Below, one piece after another: positions 44,739 to 58,129 of a DNA stretch of 64,000 nt. The notes beneath the pieces are model-generated. The model was not told the DNA's origin, searched no databases, and worked only from the letters and a program-made list of their open reading frames with translations. Numbering within the stretch: the first letter of the stretch is position 1; the number at the start of each line of letters is the position of its first letter. A program made the translations under genes and the position numbers. Source of the DNA: Dryomyza anilis. Its lineage: Eukaryota > Arthropoda > Insecta > Diptera > Dryomyzidae. The stretch is taken from assembly GCA_951804985.1 (NCBI GenBank), contig OX638130.1, positions 78,486,583 to 78,550,582 on the forward strand. Direction: 5' to 3'.

Positions 44739-46843
44739 AATATTATCCCTTCTTTCATGTTACACACGATTACCATATATGTGGAAATCATATTTTAATT
44801 AATATATTTTATAAAGTATTAACATTCTAGCTATATATGGGTTCATATATGTGTTCATATCCGATTATATATAGTCATATATAATTGGATAGAGACAAAT
44901 TGCGAATCTGGTCATATCTGATGTTAGATCAAATCATATATGATTATTTTTTCACGGGATGCAAAAATATGTGTTATTTGTTTTTATTTTGTAAAAGGTT
45001 TTGGGATATAACATTTGTATCTAAAGCAAATATTGAAACCTAAACGAATAACGGTTTCGATTTCGGTTTTTTCCGCGTTTCGGTATACCGGTTCCATGTT
45101 ACGGTTTCTTTTTTGATTTCGGTTTTTGTATAAATTTTCTTTTTTTTTTTCATATTTTTCAAATAATTTAACATTGTTTATATGGTGCTAAGTTATGTTC
45201 AAATTATGATATTGGGGTAAAGTGGGAAACGTAATTTAAACAATGTTTGTTATTTCAGTAAAAATATTGTGTTATATGAATTATTTAATTGATTTCGCCA
45301 AGAACAAATTTTAATTTAAAATTTCGTGACCACACACCAATGAAAAGCAACATTTTGACTTCACCTGAGTCTGAATTGCAAAGAAAAATAATTTTATACA
45401 ATTTCCATCCATAAAAGCCAATGAAATTAAATTTCAACTATTCAGTGAACTTCTATATATGTAAACTAGTGATGATCATTTGCAAGAGCAAGGCAAGAAA
45501 TGGTAATCTTGTACGCTGAGTCTTTCTCTTGTTCTTGCATATGTACATATGATCTTGTTCGTGGTCTTGTTCTTGCAATACCTTTCTTGCACTGGCTTGC
45601 AAGAATCTTGCAAAATTTTATTTTTTAAATTTTAAATAAAAGATCGAAGACAAATATCTTAAACTGCATATTAATTATGAAAACGAAAAGAATTTGAACA
45701 CTAATTGTATTTAAGTTACTTATTTTTCATATTTTCAATTTCTTCAACAAAAAATAAATTATTTTAATAACAAAAAAAAATCCGATAACAAAAAAAATTA
45801 AATTATATTTTAACAAGAATTAACTAATATAAAATAATTGTATAAATCAAATTATGTTGACGAGACAATTCAAAATCTCAAGGCCATAATAAAATGAACA
45901 TATCGTCGTTGTAGAACCAAAAGTCACCAAATACATTTTCAAAATGCTAAATATTCATTTACAAATATTTTTATGTATCTGTCAATTTTTAATCGATAAT
46001 CTCAATTTCAAATGATAAGAAAATGTAAATCTATCAATTGATATTTCAACTTTAAAAATGCATCAATTACTACTTATAATATTAATCAACAAACTCGAAA
46101 TTTAAGTTTTGTGACAACGACGATATACATTCATAATAAATATAAGAAATATTTCGAATAGGCATTTTTCTTTTTTCGACAGAGATTAAAAAAAATCCGT
46201 ATGCTACACTACCGTATGTCAAGAGAACACAAATAATATCCCACAGGGTAATACTAACAAAGCGAATACTAACAGAAAGAGGATAATACATCAATAACGA
46301 ATTACGATTCGTATACACAAACTTTCACAACGACAACTTTTCATTGCTATCCTGTATCATTGCATGGCAACAAACAGACGCATGACAACAGACAGTCGCA
46401 TGGCACCACACTACATGTATGTATCTAGTAAAGTTATCTAGTTGGCAACAACAACGAGTTTTATTTTATACAATTTCCCGCCAAAAATTGCATCAAAAGC
46501 TTGAATGCTGCTTTATTCGCATTTTTGTTGTTGCACTTTCAAACGAATCAGCGGATTTGTAAAAAAAAAAATCAAAACACAAAAACAATATATCAGCTAA
46601 ATGAGACACTGTGAAATTGTTCACATATATATATTTTTTTTGATTTTATAAATTAAATGAAATAATGCACATATCACTTAACTTAAGAAAACTTCATGAT
46701 TTTACAATTAACAAAAAAACTATGTATAAAAGTAAAACAAAAATAATAATGTGCATAGCACAGTGCATATGAGGCATTCTTTTTCAAATCGAATATGAAA
46801 TATTTTTTTATGGATTGCTTATGAAAATAAGCCCACCCATATT

Positions 46844-47250
46844 TATACCCTACACTAAGAGTGAAAGGGTATATTTAGTTTGGTACGCCGTTTGTAACAC
46901 CCAGAAGGAAGCGTCTCCGGTATGGACAAGTATATATATTCTTGATCAGCTGACCTCCTGAGTCGATTAAGCGATGTTCGTCTGTCCGTCTGTCTGTCTG
47001 TCTGTCTGTCTGTTGAAATCCCTACTACTTAAACAATTGAAGAGTTAGATAAATGAAACTTATAATTTAGATTACGTATATACCTACGCTGTATGTGCGA
47101 CAAAATTGGCGAGATCGGACCATTGTGACCTGTGATCTGATCATTTATATTCAAAAATACCTCGGCTTAGACCGACTATAATTTTAATAATACTAACTAT
47201 CATAATAACACCAAATTTAAAAATTATGTGTTCTAACCTTCCCAACTGTT
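46844..47250 (-). mobile_element. mini-me-like repeat, truncated copy M5 (unit 1)
   Basis: Reverse orientation, with ATACCCTACACTAAGAGTGA to CCTTCCCAACTG, a GTCTGTCTGTCTG tract at about 46980-47013, and a central deletion that removes much of the conserved middle. Confidence 0.75.
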
Positions 47251-47263
47251 TTTTTTTTTGCCT

Positions 47264-48070
47264 TTTGTCAATAGGTTTGAAAATACAGTGTGTTTATAAA
47301 ATGAAAATATGACGCATGAACCTTTTTAAAAATTATATAACTTTGTATCGTATAGCGTCAAGTTTGGTCTCATTTTGAAGGTAATATAATTCTCTTTATT
47401 GACCTATACAAATTTAATATATTTTTAATTATCATGTAACTATTATAAGCAATTAAAATGTTTAAGTACATTTTACTTAATGAGAGGTATTTTTATTTTT
47501 TTTTAATTAGGACTATCATTTTCCTCCTTAAATTCTGTATAAAGAACATTCTTTTGTTGGATGGGCATTTGTGCACATCTATGTGATAACCATTTTTTTG
47601 TTCAAACGACTGTGCGCATAAGCTGCTTTTTTATGTGTTTTGGCTATAGCATCTTGTTGAGCTCTCGATTACCCGGGCTTCCCGGGTTTTTCGAGCTACC
47701 CGGGTAATACCCGGGTAATTCAAATACTCGAAAAACCCGGGTATTTAATGTTCGAGCTACCCGGGTAATTTGTTCGTTCGTTTGTTTGAGCTATTCGAGT
47801 AGCTCAATTGCTCGTTCGTTGTTCGAGTAGCTCGATTGCTCGATCGTTGTTCGAGCTTCGAATAGCTCGTTCGTTCGTTTGTTCGATCAACGATTGTTCA
47901 TTTGATCGCTTGTTAATTTGTCTGTCCGTTCGTTTGCTTGATGTGGGAGTTGGTCGGAAGTGGTTGGAAAAATGTGGGTGGACAAAAGTGGGTGGGTGGA
48001 CAAAAGTGGGTGGGTGGGCAAAAGTGGGCGGAAAGTGATAAAAAGACCGACAACATTTTTATTGCAGAAA
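47264..48070 (+). repeat. left arm of long inverted repeat (unit 1)
   Basis: Its reverse complement lies at 56423-58056, interrupted there by an insert. Matching blocks include AAAATATGACGCATG, GTTCAAACGACTGTG, GGTAATATAATTCTC, CCCGGGTAATTTGTTCG-type sequence and GGAAGTGGTTGGAAAAAT. The same arm recurs in units 2 and 3 (51107-51905 and 54942-55725). Confidence 0.75.
47660..47880. repeat. CCCGGGTA palindromes and GTTCGAGTAGCTCG repeats
   Basis: Multiple CCCGGG palindromes set in TACCCGGGTAAT, followed by repeats of GTTCGAGTAGCTCGATTGCT with slight variation. Repeated at 51500-51720 and 55340-55560, and inverted at 56570-56800. Confidence 0.8.
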
Positions 48071-48586
48071 TCGGTAGCAGTCATCGAGGGAAATCGATAG
48101 CGGACATCATTAGAAGGCTAATGGTACCCTTTGGAGTGGTCCAAGACCCCCAAAAGGGGGTCAAAAACCCATTTATGACCCAATTTTTTTTTTGGAAAAT
48201 CGATAGCGGCCATCATTAGAAGGCTAATGGTACCCTTTGGAGTTGTCCAGGTCCCCCCCAAAGGGGGTCAAAAACCCCATTTTCGATTTTTTTTTTGCAT
48301 AAATAGATAGCTGATGTTATGAAATGCATTTTGACATTCACAAAATATATATTTCGAAAATGGGGTTTTTGACTCACTATGGGGGGACCTGGACCACTCC
48401 AAAGGGTACCATTAGCCTTCTAATGATGTCCGCTATCGATTTCCCAAATGAAAAATGTTTGGTCATAAATGGGTTTTTGACCCCCTTTTGGGGGTCTGCC
48501 CCACTCCAAATGGTACCATTAGCCTTCTAATGATGTCCGCTATCGATTTCCCTCGATGACTGCTACCGATTTCTGCAATAAAAATT
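48050..48586. repeat. inverted module array, about 125 bp per module
   Basis: Two modules read forward (ATCGATAGCGGACATCATTA, then GGTACCCTTTGGAGTGGTCC, then CCCCCAAAAGGGGGTC) and two read backward. Each module holds the palindrome CCCCCAAAAGGGGG or its variant. In unit 3 there are four backward modules, so the tandem units lost two. Confidence 0.75.
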
Positions 48587-51500
48587 CATATTTTAATTAA
48601 TATATTTTATAAAGTATTAACATTCTAGCTATATATGGGTTCATATATGTGTTCATATCCGATTATATATAGTCATATATAATTGGATAGAGACAAATTG
48701 CGAATCTGGTCATATCTGATGTTAGATCAAATCATATATGATTATTTTTTCACGGGATGCAAAAATATGTGTTATTTGTTTTTATTTTGTAAAAGGTTTT
48801 GGGATATAACATTTGTATCTAAAGCAAATATTGAAACCTAAACGAATAACGGTTTCGATTTCGGTTTTTTCCGCGTTTCGGTATACCGGTTCCATGTTAC
48901 GGTTTCTTTTTTGATTTCGGTTTTTGTATAAATTTTCTTTTTTTTTCATATTTTTCAAATAATTTAACATTGTTTATATGGTGCTATGTTATGTTCAAAT
49001 TATGATATTGGGGTAAAGTGGGAAACGTAATTTAAACAATGTTTGTTATTTCAGTAAAAATATTGTGTTATATGAATTATTTAACTGATTTCGCCAAGAA
49101 CAAATTTTAATTTAAAATTTCGTGACCACAAACCAATGAAAAGCAACATTTTGACTTCACCTGAGTCTGAATTGCAAAGAAAAATAATTTTATACAATTT
49201 CCATCCATAAAAGCCAATGAAATTAAATTTCAACTATTCAGTGAACTTCTATATATGTAAACTAGTGATGATCATTTGCAAGAGCAAGGCAAGAAATGGT
49301 AATCTTGTACGCTGAGTCTTGCTCTTGTTCTTGCATATGTACATATGATCTTGTTCGTGGTCTTGTTCTTGCAATTCCTTTCTTGCACTGGCTTGCAAGA
49401 ATCTTGCAAAATTTTATTTTTTAAATTTTAAATAAAAGATCGAAGACAAATATCTTAAACTGCATATTAATTATGAAAACGAAAAGAATTTGAACACTAA
49501 TTGTATTTAAGTTACTTATTTTTCATATTTTCAATTTCTTCAACAAAAAATAAATTATTTTAATAACAAAAAAAAATCCGATAACAAAAAAAATTAAATT
49601 ATATTTTAACAAGAATTAACTAATATAAAATAATTGTATAAATCAAATTATGTTGACGAGACAATTCAAAATCTCAAGGCCATAATAAAATGAACATATC
49701 GTCGTTGTAGAACCAAAAGTCACCAAATACATTTTCAAAATGCTAAATATTCATTTACAAATATTTTTATGTATCTGTCAATTTTTAATCGATAATCTCA
49801 ATTTTTTCATCACATGATAAGAAAATGTAAATCTATCAATTGATATTTCAACTTTAAAAATGCATCAATTACTACTTATAATATTAATCAACAAACTCGA
49901 AATTTAAGTTTTGTGACAACGACGATATACATTCATAATAAATATAAGGAATATTTCGAATAGGCATTTTTCTTTTTTCGACAGAGATTAAAAAAAAATC
50001 CGTATGCTACACTACCGTATGTCAAGAGAACACAAATAATATCCCACAGGGTAATACTAACAAAGCGAATACTAACAGAAAGAGGATAATACATCAATAA
50101 CAAATTACGATTCGTATACACAAACTTTCACAACGACAACTTTTCATTGCTATCCTGTATCATTGCATGGCAACAAACAGACGCATGACAACAGACAGTC
50201 GCATGGCACCACACTACATGTATGTATCTAGTACAGTTATCTAGTTGGCAACAACAACGAGTTTTATTTGTGGTACAAACAATTTCCCGCCAAAAATTGC
50301 ATCAAAAGCTTGAATGCTGCTTTATTCGCATTTTTGTTGTTGCACTTTCAAACGAATCAGCGGATTTGTAAAAAAAAATCAAAACACAAAAACAATATAT
50401 CAGCTAAATGAGACACTGTGAAATTGTTCACATATATATATTTTTTTTTGATTTTATAAATTAAATGAAATAATGCACATATCACTTAACTTAAGAAAAC
50501 TTCATGATTTTACAATTAACAAAAAAACTATGTATAAAAGTAAAACAAAAATAATAATGTGCATAGCACAGTGCATATGAGGCATTCTTTTTCAAATCGA
50601 ATATGAAAAATTTTAAACACCCTGGATTTGCTTCAATTTTTTTTATGGATTGCTCATGAAAATACGCCCACCCATATTTATACCATACACTAAGAGTGAA
50701 AGGGTATATTCAGTTTGGTACGCCGTTTGTAACACCCAGAAGGAAGCGTCTCCGGTATGGACAAGTATATATATTCTAGATCAGCTGACCTCCTGAGTCG
50801 ATTAAGCGATGTTCGTCTGTCCGTCTGTCTGTCTGTCTGTCTGTCTGTCTGCCTGTTGAAATCCCTACTACTTAAACAATTGAAGAGTTAGATAAATGAA
50901 ACTTATAATTTAGATTACGTATATACCTACGCTGTATGTGCGACAAAATTGGCGAGATCGGACCATTGTGACCTGTGATCTGATCATTTATATTCAAAAA
51001 TACCTCGGCTTAGACCGACTATAATTTTAATAATACTAACTATCATAATAACACCAAATTTAAAAATTATGTGTTCTAACCTTCCCAACTGTTTTAATTT
51101 TTGCCTTTTGTCAATAGGTTTGAAAATACAGTGTGTTTATAAAATGAAAATATGACGCATGGACCTTTTTTAAAAATTATATAACTTTGTATCGTACAGC
51201 GTCAAGTTTGGTCTCATTTTGAAGGTAATATAATTCTCTTTATTGGCCTATACAAATTTAATATATTTTTAATTATCATGTAACTATTATAAGCAATTAA
51301 AATGTTTAAGTACATTTTACTTAATGAGAGGTATTTTTATTTTTTTTTAATTAGGACTATCATTTTCCTCCTTAAATTCTGTATAAAGAACATTCTTTTG
51401 TTGGATGGGCATTTGTGCACATCTATGTGATAACCATTTTTTTGTTCAAACGACTGTGCGCATAAGCTGCTTTTTTATGTGTTTTGGCTATAGCATCTTG

Positions 51501-52421
51501 TTGAGCACTCGATTACCCGGGCTTCCCGGGTTTTTCGAGCTACACGGGTAATACCCGGGTAATTCAAATACTCGAAAAACCCGGGTATTTAATGTTCGAG
51601 CTACCCGGGTAATTTGTTCGTTCGTTAGTAGAGCTATTCGAGTAGCTCAATTGCTCGTTCGTTGTTCGAGAAGTTCGATTGCTCGATCGTTGTTCGAGCT
51701 TCGAATAGCTCGTTTGTTCGATCGACGATTGTTCATTTGATCGCTTGTTAATTTGTCTGTCCGTTCGTTTGCTTGATGTGGGAGTTGGTCGGAAGTGGTT
51801 GGAAAAATGTGGGTGGACAAAAGTGGGTGGGTGGACAAAAGTGGGTGGGTGGGCAAAAGTGGGCGGAAAGTGATAAAAAGACCGACAACATTTTTATTGC
51901 AGAAATCGGTAGCAGTCATCGAGGGAAATCGATAGCGGACATCATTAGAAGGCTAATGGTACCCTTTGGAGTGGTCCAAGACCCCCAAAAGGGGGTCAAA
52001 AACCCATTTATGACCCAATTTTTTTTTTGGAAAATCGATAGCGGCCATCATTAGAAGGCTAATGGTACCCTTTGGAGTTGTCCAGGTCCCCCCCAAAGGG
52101 GGTCAAAAACCCCATTTTCGATTTTTTTTTTGCATAAATAGATAGCTGATGTTATGAAATGCATTTTGACATTCACAAAATATATATTTCGAAAATGGGG
52201 TTTTTGACTCACTATGGGGGGACCTGGACCACTCCAAAGGGTACCATTAGCCTTCTAATGATGTCCGCTATCGATTTCCCAAATGAAAAATGTTTGGTCA
52301 TAAATGGGTTTTTGACCCCCTTTTGGGGGTCTGCCCCACTCCAAATGGTACCATTAGCCTTCTAATGATGTCCGCTATCGATTTCCCTCGATGACTGCTA
52401 CCGATTTCTGCAATAAAAATT
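48587..52421 (+). repeat. tandem unit 2 (3,835 bp)
   Basis: Almost identical to unit 1. Shared differences from unit 1 but not from unit 3, such as TTTTTTCATCACATGATAAG, GTTAGTAGAGC and AAATTTTAAACACCCTGGAT, show that units 2 and 3 are closest relatives. Confidence 0.9.
50680..51092 (-). mobile_element. mini-me-like repeat, copy M6 (unit 2)
   Basis: Counterpart of M5 inside unit 2. It reads TATACCATACACTAAGAG, one base different from M5 (CCCTAC). Confidence 0.75.
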
Positions 52422-54657
52422 CATATTTTAATTAATATATTTTATAAAGTATTAACATTCTAGCTATATATGGGTTCATATATGTGTTCATATCCGATTA
52501 TATATAGTCATATATAATTGGATAGAGACAAATTGCGAATCTGGTCATATCTGATGTTAGATCAAATCATATATGATTATTTTTTCACGGGATGCAAAAA
52601 TATGTGTTATTTGTTTTTATTTTGTAAAAGGTTTTGGGATATAACATTTGTATCTAAAGCAAATATTGAAACCTAAACGAATAACGGTTTCGATTTCGGT
52701 TTTTTCCGCGTTTCGGTATACCGGTTCCATGTTACGGTTTCTTTTTTGATTTCGGTTTTTGTATAAATTTTCTTTTTTTTTCATATTTTTCAAATAATTT
52801 AACATTGTTTATATGGTGCTATGTTATGTTCAAATTATGATATTGGGGTAAAGTGGGAAACGTAATTTAAACAATGTTTGTTATTTCAGTAAAAATATTG
52901 TGTTATATGAATTATTTAATTGATTTCGCCAAGAACAAATTTTAATTTAAAATTTCGTGACCACAAACCAATGAAAAGCAACATTTTGACTTCACCTGAG
53001 TCTGAATTGCAAAGAAAAATAATTTTATACAATTTCCATCCATAAAAGCCAATGAAATTAAATTTCAACTATTCAGTGAACTTCTATATATGTAAACTAG
53101 TGATGATCATTTGCAAGAGCAAGGCAAGAAATGGTAATCTTGTACGCTGAGTCTTGCTCTTGTTCTTGCATATGTACATATGATCTTGTTCGTGGTCTTG
53201 TTCTTGCAATACCTTTCTTGCACTGGCTTGCAAGAATCTTGCAAAATTTTATTTTTTAAATTTTAAATAAAAGATCGAAGACAAATATCTTAAACTGCAT
53301 ATTAATTATGAAAACGAAAAGAATTTGAACACTAATTGTATTTAAGTTACTTATTTTTCATATTTTCAATTTCTTCAACAAAAAATAAATTATTTTAATA
53401 ACAAAAAAAAATCCGATAACAAAAAAAATTAAATTATATTTTAACAAGAATTAACTAATATAAAATAATTGTATAAATCAAATTATGTTGACGAGACAAT
53501 TCAAAATCTCAAGGCCATAATAAAATGAACATATCGTCGTTGTAGAACCAAAAGTCACCAAATACATTTTCAAAATGCTAAATATTCATTTACAAATATT
53601 TTTATGTATCTGTCAATTTTTAATCGATAATCTCAATTTTTTCATCACATGATAAGAAAATGTAAATCTATCAATTGATATTTCAACTTTAAAAATGCAT
53701 CAATTACTACTTATAATATTAATCAACAAACTCGAAATTTAAGTTTTGTGACAACGACGATATACATTCATAATAAATATAAGGAATATTTCGAATAGGC
53801 ATTTTTCTTTTTTCGACAGAGATTAAAAAAAAATCCGTATGCTACACTACCGTATGTCAAGAGAACACAAATAATATCCCACAGGGTAATACTAACAAAG
53901 CGAATACTAACAGAAAGAGGATAATACATCAATAACGAATTACGATTCGTATACACAAACTTTCACAACGACAACTTTTCATTGCTATCCTGTATCATTG
54001 CATGGCAACAAACAGACGCATGACAACAGACAGTCGCATGGCACCACACTACATGTATGTATCTAGTACAGTTATCTAGTTGGCAACAACAACGAGTTTT
54101 ATTTGTGGTACAAACAATTTCCCGCCAAAAATTGCATCAAAAGCTTGAATGCTGCTTTATTCGCATTTTTGTTGTTGCACTTTCAAACGAATCAGCGGAT
54201 TTGTAAAAAAAAATCAAAACACAAAAACAATATATCAGCTAAATGAGACACTGTGAAATTGTTCACATATATATTTTTTTTTTGATTTTATAAATTAAAT
54301 GAAATAATGCACATATCACTTAACTTAAGAAAACTTCATGATTTTACAATTAACAAAAAAACTATGTATAAAAGTAAAACAAAAATAATAATGTGCATAG
54401 CACAGTGCATATGAGGCATTCTTTTTCAAATCGAATATGAAAAATTTTAAACACCCTGGATTTGCTTCAATTTTTTTTTATGGATTGCTTATGAAAATAA
54501 GCCCACCCATATTTATACCATACACTAAGAGTGAAAGGGTATATTCAGTTTGGTACGCCGTTTGTAACACCCAGAAGGAAGCGTCTCCGGTATGGACAAG
54601 TATATATATTCTAGATCAGCTGACCTCCTGAGTCGATTAAGCGATGTTCGTCTGTCC

Positions 54658-54691
<34 letters not shown>

Positions 54692-56422
54692 TGAAATCCC
54701 TACTACTTAAACAATTGAAGAGTTAGATAAATGAAACTTATAATTTAGATTACGTATATACCTACGCTGTATGTGCGACAAAATTGGCGAGATCGGACCA
54801 TTGTGACCTGTGATCTGATCATTTATATTCAAAAATACCTCGGCTTAGACCGACTATAATTTTAATAATACTAACTATCATAATAACACCAAATTTAAAA
54901 ATTATGTGTTCTAACCTTCCCAACTGTTTTTATTTTTGCCTTTTGTCAATAGGTTTGAAAATACAGTGTGTTTATAAAATGAAAATATGACGCATGGACC
55001 TTTTTTAAAAATTATATAACTTTGTATCGTACAGCGTCAAGTTTGGTCTCATTTTGAAGGTAATATAATTCTCTTTATTGGCCTATACAAATTTAATATA
55101 TTTTTAATTATCATGTAACTATTATAAGCAATTAAAATGTTTAAGTACATTTTACTTAATGAGAGGTATTTTTATTTTTTTTTAATTAGGACTATCATTT
55201 TCCTCCTTAAATTCTGTATAAAGAACATTCTTTTGTTGGATGGGCATTTGTGCACATCTATGTGATAACCATTTTTTTGTTCAAACGACTGTGCGCATAA
55301 GCTGCTTTTTTATGTGTTTTGGCTATAGCATCTTGTTGAGCACTCGATTACCCGGGCTTCCCGGGTTTTTCGAGCTACACGGGTAATACCCGGGTAATTC
55401 AAATACTCGAAAAACCCGGGTATTTAATGTTCGAGCTACCCGGGTAATTTGTTCGTTCGTTAGTAGAGCTATTCGAGTAGCTCAATTGCTCGTTCGTTGT
55501 TCGAGAAGTTCGATTGCTCGATCGTTGTTCGAGCTTCGAATAGCTCGTTTGTTCGATCGACGATTGTTCATTTGATCGCTTGTTAATTTGTCTGTCCGTT
55601 CGTTTGCTTGATGTGGGAGTTGGTCAGAAGTGGTTGGAAAAATATGGGTGGACAAAAGTGGGTGGGTGGGCAAAAGTGGGCGGAAAGTGATAAAAAGACC
55701 GACAAAATTTTTATTGCAGAAATCGGTAGCAGTCATCGAGGGAAATCGATAGCGGACATCATTAGAAGGCTAATGGTACCCTTTGGAGTGGTCCATGACC
55801 CCCAAAAGGGGGTCAAAAACCCATTTATAACCCAATTTTTTTTTTGGAAAATCGATAGCGGCCATCATTAGAAGGCTAATGTACCCTTTGGAGTTGTCCA
55901 GGTCCCCCCAAAGGGTGTCAAAAACCCCATTTTCGATTTTTTTTGCAGAAATAGATAGCTGATGTTATGAAATGCATTTTGACATTCACAAAATATATTT
56001 TTCGAAAATGGGGTTTTGGACTCACTATGGGGGGACCTGGACCACTCCAAAGGGTACCATTAGCCTTCTAATGATGTCCGCTATCGATTTCCCAAATAAA
56101 AAATGTTTGGTCATAAATGGGTTTTTGACCCCCTTTTGGGGGTCATGGCCCACTCCAAATGGTACTATTAGCCTTGTAATGATGTCCGCTACAGATTTCC
56201 GAAATAAAAATTTGTGGGTCATAAATGGGGTTTTGACCCCCTTTTGGGGGTCATGGACTACTCCAAAGGGTACCATTAGTCTTCTAATGAGATTCGCTAT
56301 CCATTTCCGCAATACAAATTTTTTGGACAAAAAGTTTGACTCCCTTTTGGAGGTCAGGGACCAATGAGAGGGTACCATTCGATTTCCCTCGATGTCTGCA
56401 ACCGATTTCTGCAATAAAAATT
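52422..56422 (+). repeat. tandem unit 3 (4,001 bp)
   Basis: Third copy. Unlike units 1 and 2 it carries two additional backward modules and continues past GCAATAAAAATT into the right inverted arm and not into another unit. One GGGTGGACAAAAGTGG repeat is missing near 55650. Confidence 0.85.
54516..54928 (-). mobile_element. mini-me-like repeat, copy M7 (unit 3)
   Basis: Counterpart of M5 and M6, same orientation and same internal deletion, so it was duplicated together with the unit and not inserted independently. Confidence 0.75.
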
Positions 56423-58056
56423 TGTTCGGTCTTTTAATCACTTTCCGCCCACTTTTGCCCACTCACCCACTTTTTTCCACCCACGTTTTTCCAACCACTT
56501 CCGACCAACTCCCACATCAAGCAAACGAACGGACAGACAAATTAACGAGCGATCAAATGAACAATCGACAATTGAACAAACGAACGAGCTACTCGAACAA
56601 CGATCGAGCAATCGAGCTACTCGAACAACGAACGAGCAATCGAGCTACTCGAACAAACGAGCTACTCGAATGGCTCAAACAAACGAACGAACAAACTACC
56701 CGGGTTTTGCGAACTACCCTGGTAGCTCAAACATTTAATACCCGTGTTTTTCGAGTATTTGAACTACCCGGGTATTACCCGGGCCTTCGAGCGCCCGGGT
56801 AACCGGGCTACTCGAAAATACTCGTATGAAATCGAAAGCCCTGATAATTACCTAACACCTTGATCAGATTATCGCCCACCCAATGTAGGCGGTTCTATCA
56901 ACTGCTAAGTCGGTTCTTGTAACCAAAACTAAAAAAATTGTAACATCATACCAAAAAGGGTTTAATTTAATTTGTAATCGTAAAAGATCAGTAATCAGGT
57001 AAATAAATAAAAATAAATAAAAAGTTATCATATAATTGGTATATAAATAAACATACATTATAATAAATGTTGGTGTAATTTTGCGATCATTGGACCAGGC
57101 AACTTGTATACTCGTATTTAAATTTAATTTTTAAAGTTGAAATGTAAAAATCAATAGTATAAGTGTGAAATTAAGCATTGACGTGTCGAAAATCCCTTTT
57201 ATAGTGTGTAAAACTACGAAAAACCTTAATACAATTTTGCTCAGAAAACATCAATTTATTAATTTTTAATCTTTTAAAATATGATCCCATTTGTTTTAAT
57301 TTTTAAATCTAAAAAATAAGTGTGTTAATATTCGCGAATTTAATGGCTCAAACTATTCGGTCACAGCATAAAGATATTGAAAAAAATAATGTTTAATAAA
57401 AAAATAAATTTTTATTTTTTAAAAAATATTAATAAACCAACTAATATCCTCTAGTTTATAGTGGAAATATTTCCATGGCAGTTATAAATGCATTTTTTAA
57501 AGGTTGTTTCAATACACACAAAAAAACCTTGTTAGACAAACTAAATGTTTTTAGTTTTGGATATAAGAACCGACTTACTGATGCAGATAACCGAATAAAC
57601 TGGGTGGGCAATGAGTTGGTTGTGACAACATATATAAAATTTTACTGACAAATCAAAACGATGTTATACCCAAAACACATAAAAAAGCAGCTTATACGCA
57701 CAGTCGTTTGAACAAAAAAATTGTCTTCGTACAGATGTGCACAAATGACCACTCAGCAAAAGAATGTTCTTTATACAGAATTTAACGTGGAAAATTATAG
57801 TCTTAATTTAAAAAAAAATAAAATATCTCACATTTAGTAAAATGTCCTTAAACGTTATAATTGCTTATAATAGTTACATGATAATTAAAAATATATTAAA
57901 TTAGTATAGACCAATAAAGAAAATTATATTACCTTCAAAATGAGATCAAACGCCATACGATGCACTGATGCAATGTTATATAATTTTTAAAAAAGGTCCA
58001 TGCGTCATATTTTGATTTTTTTTAAACACCCTGTACTTTCGAACCTATTGACAAAA
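56423..58056 (-). repeat. right arm of long inverted repeat
   Basis: Reverse complement of the left arms, from GGTCTTTTAATCACTTTCCG to GAACCTATTGACAAAA. It is broken by a TIR element at about 56874-57609. Together with unit 3 it forms a complete foldback of the kind 'arm, module array, arm'. Confidence 0.75.
56874..57609. mobile_element. TIR element nested in the right arm
   Basis: The left end GCCCACCCAATGTAGGCGG with AAGTCGGTTCTTGTAACC pairs with the right end in reverse (GCCCACCCAGTTTATTCGG and AAGTCGGTTCTTATATCC), about 62 bp at roughly three-quarters identity. The outer limit may extend up to 10 bp further. The AT-rich interior has no gene. Left-arm copies lack this insert. Confidence 0.65.
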
Positions 58057-58129
58057 AGCTCACTTTTGAATTTTTTTAACAAATTTTCAAAAAAACACAA
58101 TATGAAAAAATATTCAGAATTTTGCAGAA

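Larger units (their letters stand above)
44789..48586 (+). repeat. tandem unit 1 (3,798 bp)
   Basis: Begins CATATTTTAATTAATATATT and ends TTTCTGCAATAAAAATT. Followed directly by unit 2 with the same start. Contains in order a CAAGAGCAAG block (45478-45620), AT-rich DNA, a mini-me-like copy (46844-47250), CCCGGG palindromes, GTTCG repeats, a GGGTGGACAAAAGTG repeat and modules of about 125 bp in both orientations. No gene. Confidence 0.9.

Noticed and set aside
47887..56802. Predicted proteins in the tandem units (for example 47938-48219, 51773-52054, 55972-56367, 56392-56802)
   Set aside because: They are translations of inverted modules and GTTCG repeats. Frames on both strands and repeats of the same peptide in either direction show they are by-products.
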